Positions 21,248 to 34,500 are shown, numbered from the stretch's first letter. The stretch: DNA of 64,000 bases from Adiantum capillus-veneris (GCA_014529385.2 CM043950.1:77142435-77206434); one strand, 5' to 3'. Numbers and translations are program-made. The notes: generated by a model from the sequence alone, not told the origin.

Positions 21248-22650
21248 ATGGAGATGCCAAAGCAACTAAAGCAGTTTATTGACGATTTCAGTTCCAATGG
21301 ATTTGATAAAAATATAGATATTGGAGATTTATCAAAAATGATGGATTTAGTTGAGGGATGTCTGGAAAAAGTGAAAGCCAATCAGATAAACAGGAAAATT
21401 GATTATGCAATAGAGCTAGCACTTGATGTTGTATATGAGCAGTATCATATTTTTCACGGATATGATCCAAATGGTTTTATTGTATGTTACGAAGATGCGA
21501 TGAAGAGCCGAAATGTTCCAAAAGATTGGAATGAGTTGCAGCTTTTGAGGAGGTTTTAAACTCGGATTTTAAACAGCAGGTGCAAGAACTAGCAGAAGCA
21601 TATCCCACATGGTGGGACTATTTTGCAGAGGAATTTATTTGCAAAATCTCAAGGATTCTAGGTTTGGAAATAAAAGAGATTATTGAATGAAGCCAGGTTG
21701 TCTTCAGTAAAGGTGAAGGGGATGAGATGAAAATCCTTAATTATGATGAAAAGGTAAACGATGAATTTAATGCTGAAATTGGCTTATATGAATTTTTTTA
21801 AAAGATTGCTTGCATGGATTCTACCTCCACTAATGGTTTCAGTGAAGACATAGACTGCACAGCAAGTGGTTCACAAGTTGTTGACCCTGACATGGGTTAT
21901 TTAAAAGGAGTTCATCAAGCAGATGAGCCTCTATAGGACATTACTAAAACTATCATCATTATAGCTGAGCAGGACAACATGTTTGCTGCAGATGAGTGTA
22001 TAAATAAAGCTAATATATACACAGTAGCTGATAAAGTGACTAAGATTGTGGACCCAGCACAGGATGAGCCTGAGGATGTCTATGAACCTATGATTGCTAC
22101 TAGCCATATGTTTACAGATGCTGTTATCATGGAAGAGGATGCCATGATTGATGATTTCTTGTCTACACCTGAAGGAGATGATCATGATAGTATAGATGAG
22201 ATTCTTGATGCGTGTACCTCTTCAGAGGGGGTGCCAAATGATCCTTTGCAGTGCTATTATGTATTTCTAAGTAACATGAATGCAGAGAGGAATCAGAAGA
22301 TGATATTGATGACTATGAAGATTGCTTAAATATCATGATGATTTTGAACAAGTTATCGACAGGGATTCTACATCTATGCTTATACATGGGCTGCACGAGG
22401 AGACAATTTTGATGGAATGTTGAGACTTCCAAGGGTGATTTTCTTGAGGATGTTATAGATGAAGATTTACAGGATAAAGCTATTTTTCATGATCAAGCTG
22501 AAATCTTAATAGGTAAAAATTCCTCTAATGATACAGGTCGAGAGACTCCCAATGATTTTTGTGATGGCTATGAAGCTAGAGGGGGTGATGATGCTAAATC
22601 ATCCTTAATACTGCATAAAGTACACAATATTTTTCATTTCCTTGGACAAT
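21248..22650 (+). pseudogene. Broken acidic reading frame inside the direct-repeat element
   Basis: A plausible start at 21248 (MEMPKQLKQF) opens about 97 helical, charged residues ending VPKDWNELQ. The sense then moves to another frame near 21,538 (AAFEEVLNSDFKQQVQELAE, then PTWWDYFAEEF). It continues, very Asp/Glu-rich, through TGA 21688, a TAA near 21,800 and a TAG near 21,934 to about 22,330. A similar acidic composition persists to about 22,600. The WW-containing helical block followed by an acidic tail could be a gag-like protein, but I recognise no zinc knuckle, protease or polymerase. Family unknown. Confidence 0.4.
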
Positions 22651-22657
22651 TTACCAA

Positions 22658-23095
22658 ATGTGGATGGATTTGGATGCTATATTTCTAATGATGCTTATTT
22701 TAGTGATGTCTTGGCTTCCAGTAAAAGAAAGTCATATTTCTTTAGTGAGTGCTGGTAACGAGTTTAAGTTGCCAAAAATTTACGGGATGTGGGTTCTGCA
22801 CTATACTTCAGGTGAAGCTCTAGTATTTGGCGGAGCCCATCAATGCTATGTGATCTCAATGCTGTTTGATCCAGGGGATTCTAAGGATATTCATAAGCAG
22901 ATTCAATATGGATGGATATTGTTAAGTATTCATAGCAATTGCGTACTATTTGAACGTCTAGGGGTAGCATATTTGCACCAGAAATGCTTGATGTTGATTG
23001 ATACAGGAAATGTATGCTCATGTGGAGATTATGATGCTCCAGTGTGTGTGCAATTCTTTATTATCCCATTTGATCCTCGGGTACTACTGAAGTGA
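22658..23095 (+). other. Unassigned open frame of 145 codons
   Basis: It runs through the right part of the direct-repeat element. The stretch FKLPKIYGMWVLHYTSGEAL looks less random than its surroundings, but no domain is recognised. It may be a remnant of the acidic gene or chance. Confidence 0.2.
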
Positions 23096-23700
23096 AAGCT
23101 GCAGATTTAGAGGATAGTAGATGTCTATTGTAGCAGGCTACATGATGCAAGGTTTTGCTTTCTAGATTATGCGAAGTCAGAAGAGTGTTTGGTTATACAT
23201 TCAATAAGATTACATGGCTGGCTTCCAGCTAACTTCTTTGGACAATTGATGAAGTATCTTTACATCTTTTAAGATGGTTCTACTACCAGAACTTGAGGTA
23301 AAGGACTTGAAGGCCATTCCGTGTGTAGATAGAGTAAGGCATACTTGAGCTTGACTGGGTTCTTTAAAGCGATCTTAATGGTCAAGACATGTGCATCATT
23401 AACTCGAGCACTTGAGTCTGGCGGGGTTCACTAAACAGGTTTTCCATAATTGAATGCTTTGAAGATACGACAGATACGGTTCAAAGATTTTTTATGGATA
23501 TCTACCTAATGCTTAATCTAGAACATTGATGATAGGGTATAAGCCTTATTTTATTTTTTTTATATGTTTACGAGTTACGTGAGTCTAATGATGGCAAAGA
23601 GCTTAAGGTACCTAAAGCAGATGCAGATTGAAGTGCAATTGGCACAGACCGGAGGTTGTGCAGGTTTAGAGGGGGTGGATGTAGTGTAGCTCCACTGTCA

Positions 23701-24385
23701 TGAGGAGAAAAAGAGTAGAGAAATGTAAGATAAGCTTCTTTGAAGCCTACACATTTAGTGAGTAGTGATCGGGGCTTGTTAACAGGACAAGTTTAATGAT
23801 TAATGTATGCTAAATGCGGCTTCAAAGAGCCAAAAAATGCCTTAATGATTCCAAAAATGAGTATACATGAAGTGAGCACAACTGGGATATTATGATCTAG
23901 AACTGCAGTACTTGAAGTTGTCTATCGGCCTGCCTTTATGGCTCGTCGATTGGAGCTACAATGAAAAAGTTATGGCAATTTGAAGTTTAAGACGATTGCA
24001 GATCTGTATCGGATTAGGAAACTGCAGTTGAGGTGACAGAAATAAAATGAATGCACGGGCGTGAAGTGCTCACTTTGTGTAGTGCGTCGGTCTTTTCAGA
24101 TCAGCGATCGGAGTTACGATTGCCAAGATGGTTTCGTGCCATTCCAATCCGCTCGATCGGAGTTCCATCTGGGAGTTTTTGGGGTTCAACATGCTGCTCT
24201 AAAATACAGTGCAGTTAAAAGATCAATAAGTGCTCAAGGAGCATTGTGTTCGGAATGTCATCTCTTGGAATGCAATGATTACGGGATAAACCCAAGAGAG
24301 GAAGAGACAAGAAATTGGTGATTTGGAGCAGATGCAAAAGCAATCACTTATACTTGCATCTAAATGTCCATGGCAAGATTCGCAA
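23701..24385 (+). repeat. 3' direct repeat of the 19.0-24.4 kb element
   Basis: Second copy of the repeat. TTTAGAGGGGGTGGATGTAG lies just upstream at about 23,668-23,688 and may mark a polypurine tract and LTR start. Confidence 0.7.
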
Positions 24386-25627
24386 TCCGAGAAGACCGGC
24401 ATGCTCCACAGCTTAAGCACTACACATGTATCCACTGACACCTGCCTGAGCCACCTGTCCCCTGCTACGCACTCTACCTTTAAACTTCAGTATCTTGCAC
24501 ACCGGGGCTCCGTTTAACGAGCCATCTAGACCAGCTTCTAGAGCACATCAAGCACTATATTCCACAGCACTAACTTGGAATTTTAGGCACCTTCACTTGT
24601 CACTCCAATTGAGCGAACTTGAAGCTATTTTAGCCTAAAAAACCGCATGGAGCATACACTTCCGCTATCCTTTGGCTGCCCAGGTCCATGGCACCTGCCC
24701 TAGACTTTTGCACTGCACTTACCTGGTATAGACCATTTCCTAGCTTAGACCAACTATGGCTGTACAAATGAAGTCAACAAAAACCTTCGGAGCCTCGATG
24801 CTGTCGAGTTGCTGGTCGAGTTTTCCTTCACCCGCTTTGGTCACTCGTCGGGGAGGTCATAGGTGGGGTGGCCACGTTCGATTGTCACCGTCTGTCTACG
24901 TGCACTGCACACTGCAAAATGTGTCTATCTTCCTTTTGCTGCACAGGAAAGACGCCGTTGTTTGCAAAACGTGGGAGAGAAGCAACGCGTTACATGCAAC
25001 CCGCTTTTCCTCTTATCCAAAAATAGATCGGATACCACTGAAAGGGCGGTGGTAATGTGTGTGCTAGTCTCCACCCAATCGTGCTACCTTATAGCCTCCC
25101 CCTAGCATACACACTTTCCGGCCGTGGAAGTGGCCTTGCCCATAGGACCCATGTCCTTACATACCTACAAGGCATTGTGGCAAGCTATGACCAACTAGAA
25201 CTTGTGAATGCCCCACGTTATACTTGTCAACACATCAACATGCGGTTCAAGGCAACAGGACGTCGTATTTGTTATTCCATTTGAAGTATGCTATTTCCAA
25301 GGGGTTTTAATCAAGGTCTCAATCAAGTAGCAAGTCTCTTCAACACAATCCAAAGGTGAGAGTGTAATGAGTGTGTTTTTGTGGCCATAGAGACGGTATA
25401 CTGAAGGTCATCACCAATAATTGTAAAATATCTATTGTGTTACATGCAAGGGTTTGGTAGTGTTGCTCTAGTTGCAAGGTAAGGTCTTCAACCTTCAGAT
25501 TTTACATGAGAAGATTTAAGCTACTAGTTATATGTCTCCCTTGTCCCGTGTGCACGCCCACATGTGTGTGTGTGTTACATGGCAATACAATGAATTAGTT
25601 GATGTGATTAAAATACATGTACACAAA
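24386..25627. other. Non-coding interval
   Basis: Several frames of 60-100 codons overlap here without recognisable motifs, in a locally GC-richer patch (24,740-25,260). Its origin is not recognised. Confidence 0.4.
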
Positions 25628-25655
25628 GGGGGGGGGGGGGGGGGGGGGGGGGGGG
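25628..25655 (+). repeat. 28-base guanine homopolymer
   Basis: Uninterrupted run of G on the plus strand, directly followed by AGACTCAGCACTATC. Such a run can form stacked G-quadruplexes and is prone to slippage; its exact length in the assembly may be unreliable. Confidence 0.95.
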
Positions 25656-25663
25656 AGACTCAG

Positions 25664-26042
25664 CACTATCTAACATGGGGTCTTGAATGAATTGTAAGCG
25701 GTGGGATCTAGGTCATTGAACTGAAGCACATATCTTGGGAAGCACATACTACATTCGATTTTTTGTTGTTTACTTTTTTGGTCCGTGTTTACTTTTGCCC
25801 CTATCCGAGTTCACTTTATAAGGGAGAGGATTCACCATGGGGACAAGAAAACCCACGTGGATGCGTGGTTAAGGTGTCTGGTTGCCAACAAGAATTTTTT
25901 TGGTTTGAGTCTCCAGCCCAGAGGGCCGTGGGTCAACTCGCTAACTTTTTTTTTCTCTGTCCATTCTCCTTGAGATCCCCCTTGCCTTCCCTCAATGGTT
26001 GATCCCATTGCCATGGGGTCATTAAGACCCCATGTTACATAG
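25664..26042. mobile_element. TIR-bounded MITE- or SINE-like unit
   Basis: The left end CTATCTAACATGGGGTCTT (about 25,666) is the near-perfect inverse of AAGACCCCATGTTACATAG (26,024-26,042), giving arms of about 24 bp. A further local hairpin, CATGGGGTC/GACCCCATG, sits at 26,012-26,033. The interior contains the tRNA-like sequence. No transposase. Target duplication not evident. Confidence 0.45.
25851..25933 (+). tRNA. tRNA-like sequence, probably a pseudogene or SINE head
   Basis: ACCCACG and CGTGGGT pair as a 7-bp acceptor-like stem over 83 nt. TGGATGCGTGGTTAAGG resembles the D arm/box A of Leu or Ser tRNAs, and GGTTTGAGTCTCC an imperfect box B. A TTGCCAA anticodon-like loop is flanked by an imperfect stem. 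The T arm does not pair well, so a functional tRNA is unlikely. A tRNA-derived SINE head is the better guess. Confidence 0.3.
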
Positions 26043-26455
26043 TACAGAGGGGAGGGGACTCAATACAAGTATCCCCTCCTTGTTTTGCTTAATTAATTAA
26101 GTGGTCCTTGTACTCAGACTGAGTTTCTCAATGCACCAAACTAACATGATAACACGAATAGGTGGATCCAATCTTTTCTCCGGTCAATGTAAGTGGAATC
26201 AAAGGAGATTCTCACTTTGTTTGAGGTGAAAAAAGGGGATCTCTCACTTGGGAGAATGAGAAATTAATAGGGATTTTCTAAAAACTATAGAACTAATATA
26301 ATAAGGGGTCCGCGGGCACAGATTGAAGTTTCATTCATAAAATAAAGAGGTTTATTTTTTGTTTTGGAGTGCAAACCAACATGGATATTTCAGCTTTCCC
26401 TTCTTTCTCTTTGACCACGGGTCTATTTGCACTTCATAGAGCCACACAGAGGGCA

Positions 26456-26500
<45 letters not shown>

Positions 26501-29500
26501 TTCTATCTCTTGCAGCACAAATGAGAATCGACAGTGGGGAGGTGCAAGGGTAGTCTTTTGTATCAAGAGGAAGGTAGAGACACTGGTCATTGCCATTTTG
26601 AATGTATACTTTCATACGAGAGCATGGCTATGGAAAATGGAGCTCCATGGTCATAAATCACACAGATGGTGAAGGTGCAAATCCATAGAGAGTTGTATGT
26701 GGATGGAGTAGCGAAGAGTAGCACGGGAGAGTAGGCTAGATGGCAGGGTGGGGGGAGGCGGTTCTATGTGTTGGAGAAAGAAGACCTCACTTTTTCATTG
26801 TAGGGCAAGTCCTCTCACCTATTGGCCAATATAAGTTCACGCGCATGGAGGATAGAGACTTGGCATCTCTTTGTGTATCTACGGATCAACAATAATGAAT
26901 GTAGACCAATTGCATGTGCAGGTGATCGACTCAGTCCATGACGGGGTTTCAAGAGAGGGGCAAGGATTGGGCAAGGCAAGGAGAATGTGGAAGTAGAGAC
27001 AAAATGTCAAAACTTGGCCTACAACTAGATAAAATGTTGGAACTAGGTATCTCTTTATGTGGATTTTGCTATGTTCCTTTTTTCTTCTAATAAATACACA
27101 TTGATTTGTAGGGGATGATTTCCTCGTAGCTTTTCCATTTTACTCAACTCTTCTAGTTTTACATAACCTTTGCAAGTATATACTTCCTATTCGATTGCCA
27201 AATGCCTCTTCAAACATGCTTACTAATTTTAAAATTTAATCCCCTAAAATAATTGGTCTTTTCACTTGCCAAGATTGTAGATAGTGAGAAGTTGCCTCTG
27301 GAGATAGTATACACAAATGGTTTGTCTACAAGCTACTTGCAGATTTACTAGTAGTTATGATTCATCTTTTTTTGTGAATGTTTGATTAGTCAAAACCCAG
27401 TACGAACACATCATTTCCTTTCAAACATGTCAACTAAGGTCTATCAATATATTGGAACTTTTGGATCATTTGTAATTGCATCAAGTGTTGTATCAATTAT
27501 ATTTCCTTCCTACAAGCTAGGAGATTGAATATCTAGTTCTAGTTGTCATCTGAGTCTTTCATTTTAGCTCAACTCTTTGTCTCACTTTTTTGTTTGGTGT
27601 TGAGAAGTGTGATTTTGTTCAGCTCATTTTATATGACATCGAGCATGTGACTCTTGAACTCTAATCCTGGAATGGCTCTCAAGTGATTAGCTCACTCCAT
27701 TATGGAAATCATGGGGGTGAGCTAAAGCTCTTGAAAGGAGTCAATCTCATACAAAGAATTTAGAGTCAATCAGCTATTGGCAATGCCACCACATCGTCCA
27801 ACATTAGGAAGGAGAGTTATTGCAAGGCTTTTTAAAGATGAGGACCATATCAGGATAATACCTAAGGAATCGGAGCAAGGCTCTTATGGAAAACCATTCT
27901 CTGAGAATGAGGAAACGAACCTCTCAATAGTCATCACATTCAAAAAAATGACATTAAAAGATAATTGAGAGATTCTCTCGTTCACATAGATCTTGGCATT
28001 CAGATGACAGAGGAAAAGTAAAATTTCATACGAATATCATTGACTCCAACCTGCATAGAAAACAAACAGGATGACACACGAAAATGGGTAAGGGAATGAG
28101 CCTAACATAGTGCAGAGACTAATAATAACTATAATGAGAAATGGGAAACAAGCATGGACCATCATAGCAAGCACAAACATAAAGAGAGGAAATCAAATTA
28201 CAAGGATAAATATAGACGAGTCTAAGAAATGGAATCAGATTATCATATAAAATCCAGATATAGTGAATGACGAGGTGATCTAAAAATTGTATTTTCCACT
28301 TTCAAAGGCAAAAAAAGGGATAATTTGTATGCCCTTATACAAGCCTTTAGCAGTATGTTGATTTGAAGGACATCGATGAAGATATTGGGAACAACAAACT
28401 CTAAAGGATGCAACAAGGAAATGGTACTATCATTACCCCACATGTAAGCTAAGAACTTACTATAAGCTGAAGAAGACCTTCTTTTTCGAGTGTAGTGAAA
28501 ATCTTGGGGATAAGGAAATCCTTTGCATATTGGATAAAATCAAATAGGGTAGACTATCTCTTTAGAGCTATGTGGAGAAAGTCAAGAGTTGGCTAGGTAG
28601 CTAAATGAGCGACCACCAATAATAAAAAAATACATGTACACATGGTTTTTTAGTAGGTTCAAAAGCAATAAATTAAGAGAATAGGAGGTGGTAGCATTAA
28701 CTCCAAAGTTTAATGATCAGGTGCAAAGATCTCTAAAGCTAGAGCACCTATCTAAGAAAGGTAGCGGCTGCAAAGGAAAGGAGAGTTCCAATTTAAGTGA
28801 ATCATCTAACTGACAGATCATCAACCAACTCTAGCTCTTCGAATAGTCATTTAGAAGATACGTATCTTGGACTTAAATTATTGAGGATTTATTTAAGATG
28901 ACACATGAGATATTCAAAACGAGTTCTTTAGTAGGAAAAGGAGAGACCTGCTGCACAAAATGCGAGTCAAAGGCATAGGCCTCATAATTATTACCAGTGT
29001 ATTTATTGCAAAGAAAAAACCTATGGAATAATTGAAAAATTACAATGCATCATTTCAAGGAAGGATAGTATATTTCCATAATAGCACCAAAACGTTTAGA
29101 GCTACTCAAGCCAAAGAAGTTACCTAGGAATATAGACAATGGAGACTTTATTTGTTACATGATTGGACAGCCTCCTGTTGTATGTTGCTAGCATTACAAT
29201 TGGGATAGCTTACGTGTAATGGTTAAGTACGGTGTTTTAATTTCTTTCTTCTTTTACTAATAATGAGTGGATGCTATGTAGATTGGAACTCGGTGAACTT
29301 ATGAGAAGGTGCTAGCAATAAAATAATATCATCTCTTGACCATTTACATTTGCATGGTGGTGTAGTTAATTTTGCTAATATAACAATATGGTTGCATCAT
29401 TCATATTTAGTGAGGAGCCACCCTATAAAGGGTCTTGCAATAAGTGATAGCTACCACTCATGAACTAAAGTGCAAAGGTTTGGTAATAAAAGATAGAGTT

Positions 29501-29747
29501 TTTGAAGGTTAATATATTGAAAAGTTTTGATAGTGTTTTTTATCGTCTACTACTTGGACAGGGGATTTTAAACACAGAAAAATTCAAATTTCCCCGCATA
29601 CTAAACTTCTAAATAATCACCAATTTGAACCTTGCCTTTGTGGTGCACACATCAACTACACATCATCACTGACCTAACAGCCAAGTAGAATGTGTTTTTT
29701 CTCATTTATTGCATACTAAATATATCCACATATATATAGCAATTCAT
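26043..29747. other. Long non-coding interval, possible retroelement debris
   Basis: A TC microsatellite lies at 26,458-26,499. Between about 27,780 and 29,150 short plus-strand pieces have charged, gag-like composition, and a CxxC piece (CIYCKEK, about 29,003) recalls a damaged zinc knuckle; every frame is heavily interrupted. Nothing firm can be assigned. Confidence 0.35.
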
Positions 29748-29768
29748 CTCTCTCTCTCTCTCTACATA

Positions 29769-29818
<50 letters not shown>

Positions 29819-29840
29819 CATATATATATATATATATTCA
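29748..29840. repeat. CT then TA microsatellite
   Basis: CTCTCTCTCTCTCT is followed by about 75 bp of near-pure TA dinucleotides with a few CA breaks. Confidence 0.95.
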
Positions 29841-30677
29841 AAATGAAGGGAAAAAATACACATACACCATTATGACTCACCTTTCACAACCACCCACAAG
29901 TGTGGAACAACTCACAAACTTGCAACCATCACTTTCATATGAGCACATGCAAAGATAAGAGCTAGAAGAAAAGCTACTGCAAACTTCGCGTACTAAAACT
30001 GCACCTGCTCTAAATCCAAACAAAATTAGGAGAAAATATTTCACTTTTGAATATTATTAAAACACTAAAAATGGTAGCACTTTCCTTGGACATACTTGTC
30101 AAGTAGACGACTACTTTCATGTTTAAGTTTTCTTGAACATAACATGGCCAAATGTGAATCAAATCACCTCACCAATAGCATTGTACTATGGTGGAATTCG
30201 ATCAAAGAACATGATAGAAGAAAAATTATTTGGACTACATTTAAAAGTTGTTCCTGCCCATTTCTTATCCACACAACATAAAATAAAGCATGTTGTTAGT
30301 GGAATTGAATTTGTAAATGTAGAGATGAAGATGTACAAGCTTATACTAATTTTTTTTGGAGTTGCCTCATTTAGATGTACAAGCCATTAAAACATGTCAC
30401 TGGTAGGAAACTAAAGTGTAAGTACATATCAAGGTTAGCATTGCAAATTGGTATTGCGGTCGATATTAAGGTGAAAGAAGAATAAATGTGGAAATCAGCC
30501 CCACATTGAATAGCCTACTAACACAACAATAACAAGGAGCTCCTTTCTATTGTAGCTTTGACACGAAAAAGAATAAAAGTTGTACTGCTTATTTAAAGAG
30601 AAAAAGTTTTGACAAATCTACTATACATTGGTAGCTCAATGACAACAATAACAAAAATATGCAACAGAGGGGAAACA
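29841..30677. other. Non-coding flank of the copia insertion
   Basis: AT-rich, with only short chance frames and no repeats recognised. It is the left genomic flank of the copia element. Confidence 0.5.
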
Positions 30678-30682
30678 AAAAT

Positions 30683-30825
30683 TGTTGGAGCTATATATGG
30701 CTCACTCTACTGAACTTGGTCTCACCTATATATTTGTATCTTGTCCTCAATATGAATCAGTCTTTGGGAGCGTATATGGTGTGTCTCTTGTCTCGTCTCT
30801 CTCTCTTTCTCTCTACATCTCAACA
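30683..30825 (+). repeat. 5' LTR of the copia element
   Basis: A 143-bp LTR, TGTTGGAGC to TCTCAACA. It has CTATATATGG near its start and TATATATTTG within it as possible TATA boxes, and a CTCTCTCTC tract near the 3' end. Confidence 0.95.
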
Positions 30826-30837
30826 TGGTATCAGAGC
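30826..30837 (+). other. Primer binding site, initiator tRNA-Met
   Basis: TGGTATCAGAGC directly follows the 5' LTR. It is the standard plant copia primer site complementary to the 3' end of initiator tRNA-Met. Confidence 0.95.
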
Positions 30838-31592
30838 GGTAACGATCACGCACAGATTCAATTCATGATGACACAACAGTATGTGTATGCGATTCGCATG
30901 TAAGATTCAAAATTGCTACAAATTTTATTTATGAGCGTTGATTCTTGTTAACTGTGGTTGTTTTGTGTTAAGAAGAATATCATTAGTGTTTTATGTGGCG
31001 TTTAATTCTATTCAATCTATTCGTTGATTACGTTTTCTTGTTGATGACACCCTGAACTTCATCTCAATTTTTCTTGCTGTTCTGCTCAAAATTTGGAGAA
31101 ACGGGAAAAGCGCAATGGAGTGTAGCGAAATAGCACTTTTAATCCTAAACTTGTTTGTCTCCTCGACCTCTTCGATTGGAGTTCTAGGTTTGCGTCAATC
31201 GGAGTTCGCAGCAGAAAGTTATGTTATTTTTACTGCAATTGAGCTTGACGCAGCTTTCTTCGTCCTACTTCTTCATGAAGCCTCCACGATCGTTTTTCTT
31301 ATTTTGGCGTTAACTTTTTTGAGAAGATTTAGCTTTTTTCTATTCGTATTGTGGCCGTCAATCTTGTGTCTCACGCCACTCTATTTTGAGGACTCGTTTA
31401 TTATTAACATCTCCTTTATCCTGCCTTTTTTGGGTGATGTCTCACATCTTTGGACGTTCCTTGAGCATCCTTCTTACGTTCATCGTTGACAGAATGCAGT
31501 ACTCATATCTCTCTCATTCTCAATTGCGGCCTTCACCATATACGGTGTGCAGATTATGCGATCTTATCTTATACGTCTTCTCGCAACAAGAT
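30838..31592 (+). other. Copia 5' leader
   Basis: About 755 bp between the primer site and the gag start. A 124-codon hydrophobic frame (31115-31489) runs through it, without recognisable domains and out of frame context. I read it as leader sequence. Confidence 0.6.
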
Positions 31593-34500
31593 ATGGCTAT
31601 GAATATTCCCGTCAACAGCTTTCCTTCTGGCCAGCGTTCTGTTCCTCCTTTCCAAGGTCAAGGATTTCCAGGCTGGAAAGCAAAGATGTTAATGCTTGAA
31701 GGCGATGAACTCTCCAATGTTGTTCTTGGAAATCGTGTTTGTCCACCTCAGTCTGTTGATATGGATAATGATAACGTGCTTATCATTGAAGGACCTATAT
31801 TTGAAGATTGGAATGTTGCCTATACGGATTGGCAACGACGTGATAAAGCAGCTCGTCGGTATATTCTTTCTGCTCTTACTGATTCCCTTTTTCTTGATAT
31901 GTATGAACTGCCCACTTCCCACGACGTATGGAAGTACCTTATTGCAAACTTTCAGAAGAAATCTGTTACAGAAATACATTATTTGAGAGGGTTTCTTAAC
32001 AAGTGACAATATGAAGTTGGTACTGCCATGACGGGACATATTGAATCTTTCAAATCTATTATTAATCAACTTGCTGCTGCCGGTGATCTTGTTCCACAAA
32101 AGCAACTGATTACACTTCTCCTTGATACTGTGAAGGACTCTTCTTATGATAACATTGTTACTATTCTCTCTAATAAAGATGGTCTTGATTTCGACCAAGC
32201 TTGCATGTCTTTAATTGCATACTCTCAACGTCAAGAACGTCGGAATGCTGGTCACAATACAGCTATGATTTCACAAGAGGAGACTAAGTCACAACAGATG
32301 GAACGTGCTTTTTATACTCGAAGGCGTCCATTTCAACGAGGAAACCGCAGAGGTGGCCATCGTGGTAATATTTTCTCTCGTCTCAAATTTCCTAATAAGC
32401 AATGTTCTTGCTGCAACAGAAATGGCCATACTGAAGATGATTGTTGGGCACGTCAATATGATGAAGAACACAATATTACCACAAAACAACCACATTTATC
32501 TAGAGACTCTTCTTCTTCTTCTTGTGAATATTGTGGACGATCTGATCATCCCACTCATATGTGCCATAAGCGTCGATTCGACACATATCGGAATAGAGAA
32601 TATGCTACTGAACATCGAAACAACATTGTACCAGAAACAAGCTGCGTCCTATGTTCAGTTACTCCAGACAAAATACTTCATGTACGTGATGGATCACTTT
32701 TTATTGTTGATTCTGGTGCTACAGGAAATATGACATATCAGTCTAAGTGCCTCCATAACTATCATCCACTGCCAGTTCAACGTGTTGTTTATCTTCCTGA
32801 TGATACTACTTGTCAAGTCAAGGGTATTGGAGACTTATATCTTGGTACCTTATCTTCTTCCACTCGAATTTTGCGAGGAGTATTACATGTACCAGATCTT
32901 CAACGTAATCTTCTTTCAGTTGCTAGACTTGTTGATCTTGGTCTGTTTGTTGGATTTGATCATATCAAATGCCGAATTGAGAAAGATGGACAAACTATAG
33001 CCACTGCTCCTCGAAATGGTAATTTGTTTGAACTCTCTCTCAACAATGCTATAGAAAATATTGTCACTGCTCCAGGTGATATTGCAAAGTATGGCATCAC
33101 TGTTTTGTTCATGCTGATTTCTTAAAACTCCTTGATCTTCAACGTCGTGATCTTGTTCATGGCATGGATCTTAAAGCCCATCCCCATATGGGAATTTGTG
33201 AATTTTGTGCTCTTGGGAAACACAATCGTAAACCCTTTCCTCTTTCAAATACAACTCATACTCATGACATATTGGATCTTGTTCATACTGATATATGTGG
33301 ACCTCTACCTTCTTCGAGATTACAATATCGCTACTTCATTACTTTCATTGATGATTTCTCAAGGTATATGACTATATTTCTACTTAGACAAAAATCTGAA
33401 GCCTTATCTATTTTCAAACAATTCCACAAGGCTGCAGAACTTTAAACTGGTCGTCGCCTTAAGAAGCTTCGTAGTGACAATGGAGGCGAATATGTTTCTC
33501 GAGAGTTTGTGAGTTACTGTGCTGACAATGGAATTCATCATGAACACACTATTCCATATTCACCTCAACAGAATGGTGTTGCTGAACGAAAGAATCGCAC
33601 TATTCTCAATGCTGTAAGATGTATGCTGATTCATTCTGGCTTATCTCGTGTTTTCTGGGCTGAAGCTACTTTGACAGCAGCATTTATTCAGAATCATCTT
33701 CCTACTACTGCACCCTCTGGTAAGATACCCATCACAGCATGGACAGGTGACATTCCTTCTGTATCTCATTTTCGAACCTTTGGGTGTATTGCTTATATTC
33801 ATGTTCCCAAAGAAACACGAACAAAGCTTGATGCTCCTGGTCTTAAAGTTATTTTTATTGGATATTATGACGCTTCCAAAGGCTACAAATTCTATGACCC
33901 TTCCTCGAAGAAAGTAATTGTGAATCATGATGCTACTTTTAACGAAAAACTTATGGGAGGCTCATGGTCCATGGATGATTCTGATGATACTAAATCATTG
34001 CTTCAAGCTTTTCCATTTCTTTCAGAAGATGAAACTCTTCCTATAGAGAAACTTTCCTCTTCACAACCATCCATTCCAAATGTTGCCAATGATGATACTG
34101 ATATTTTTGTTGATCTGCCTATTGATTTTGAACATGGCTCATGTCATGTTTATGATGACGATATTGCTGATAATGCTTTTTCTACTTCTGAAAATCCCGT
34201 TACTTATGATGAAGCTATCTCTTCACCACAAAAGGATCAATGGCAAGAGGCTATGGAAGCAGAGTACGATTCTATTATCTCTAAAGGTACATGGATACTA
34301 ACTGAATCACCTCCTGGTCGTACAACTATTAAATGTAAGTGGGTGTATAAGACAAAAGTAAAAGCAGATGGATCTTTTGACAAGTTCAAGGCGCGTTTAG
34401 TTGTAAAAGGTTACTCCCAAGTAGCTGGTGTTGATTATCAAGAGACTTTTTCACCAGTTGTTTGCATTACAAGTGTTCGAGTTTTATTGGCATTTGCTGT

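Larger units (their letters stand above)
19015..24385 (+). mobile_element. Decayed LTR-type element bounded by direct repeats of about 0.68 kb
   Basis: Direct repeats at 19,015-19,684 and 23,701-24,385 share long stretches, for example GCCTACACATTTAGTGAGTA and GGAGTTTTTGGGGTTCAACA. The 3' copy is preceded by TTTAGAGGGGGTGGA, a plausible polypurine tract. The interior has a purine-rich leader with tandem repeats and a broken acidic reading frame, but no reverse transcriptase or integrase. No clear primer site or target duplication was found, so this is probably a non-autonomous or much decayed element. Confidence 0.5.

Noticed and set aside
25851-25933. Functional tRNA gene with GCC anticodon
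   Set aside because: The T arm does not pair and the anticodon stem has a mismatch; a pseudogene or SINE head is more likely.
31115-31489. 124-codon hydrophobic frame in the copia leader, as an envelope-like or accessory gene
   Set aside because: It lies between primer site and gag, has no motif or glycosylation pattern, and begins in ordinary leader sequence.
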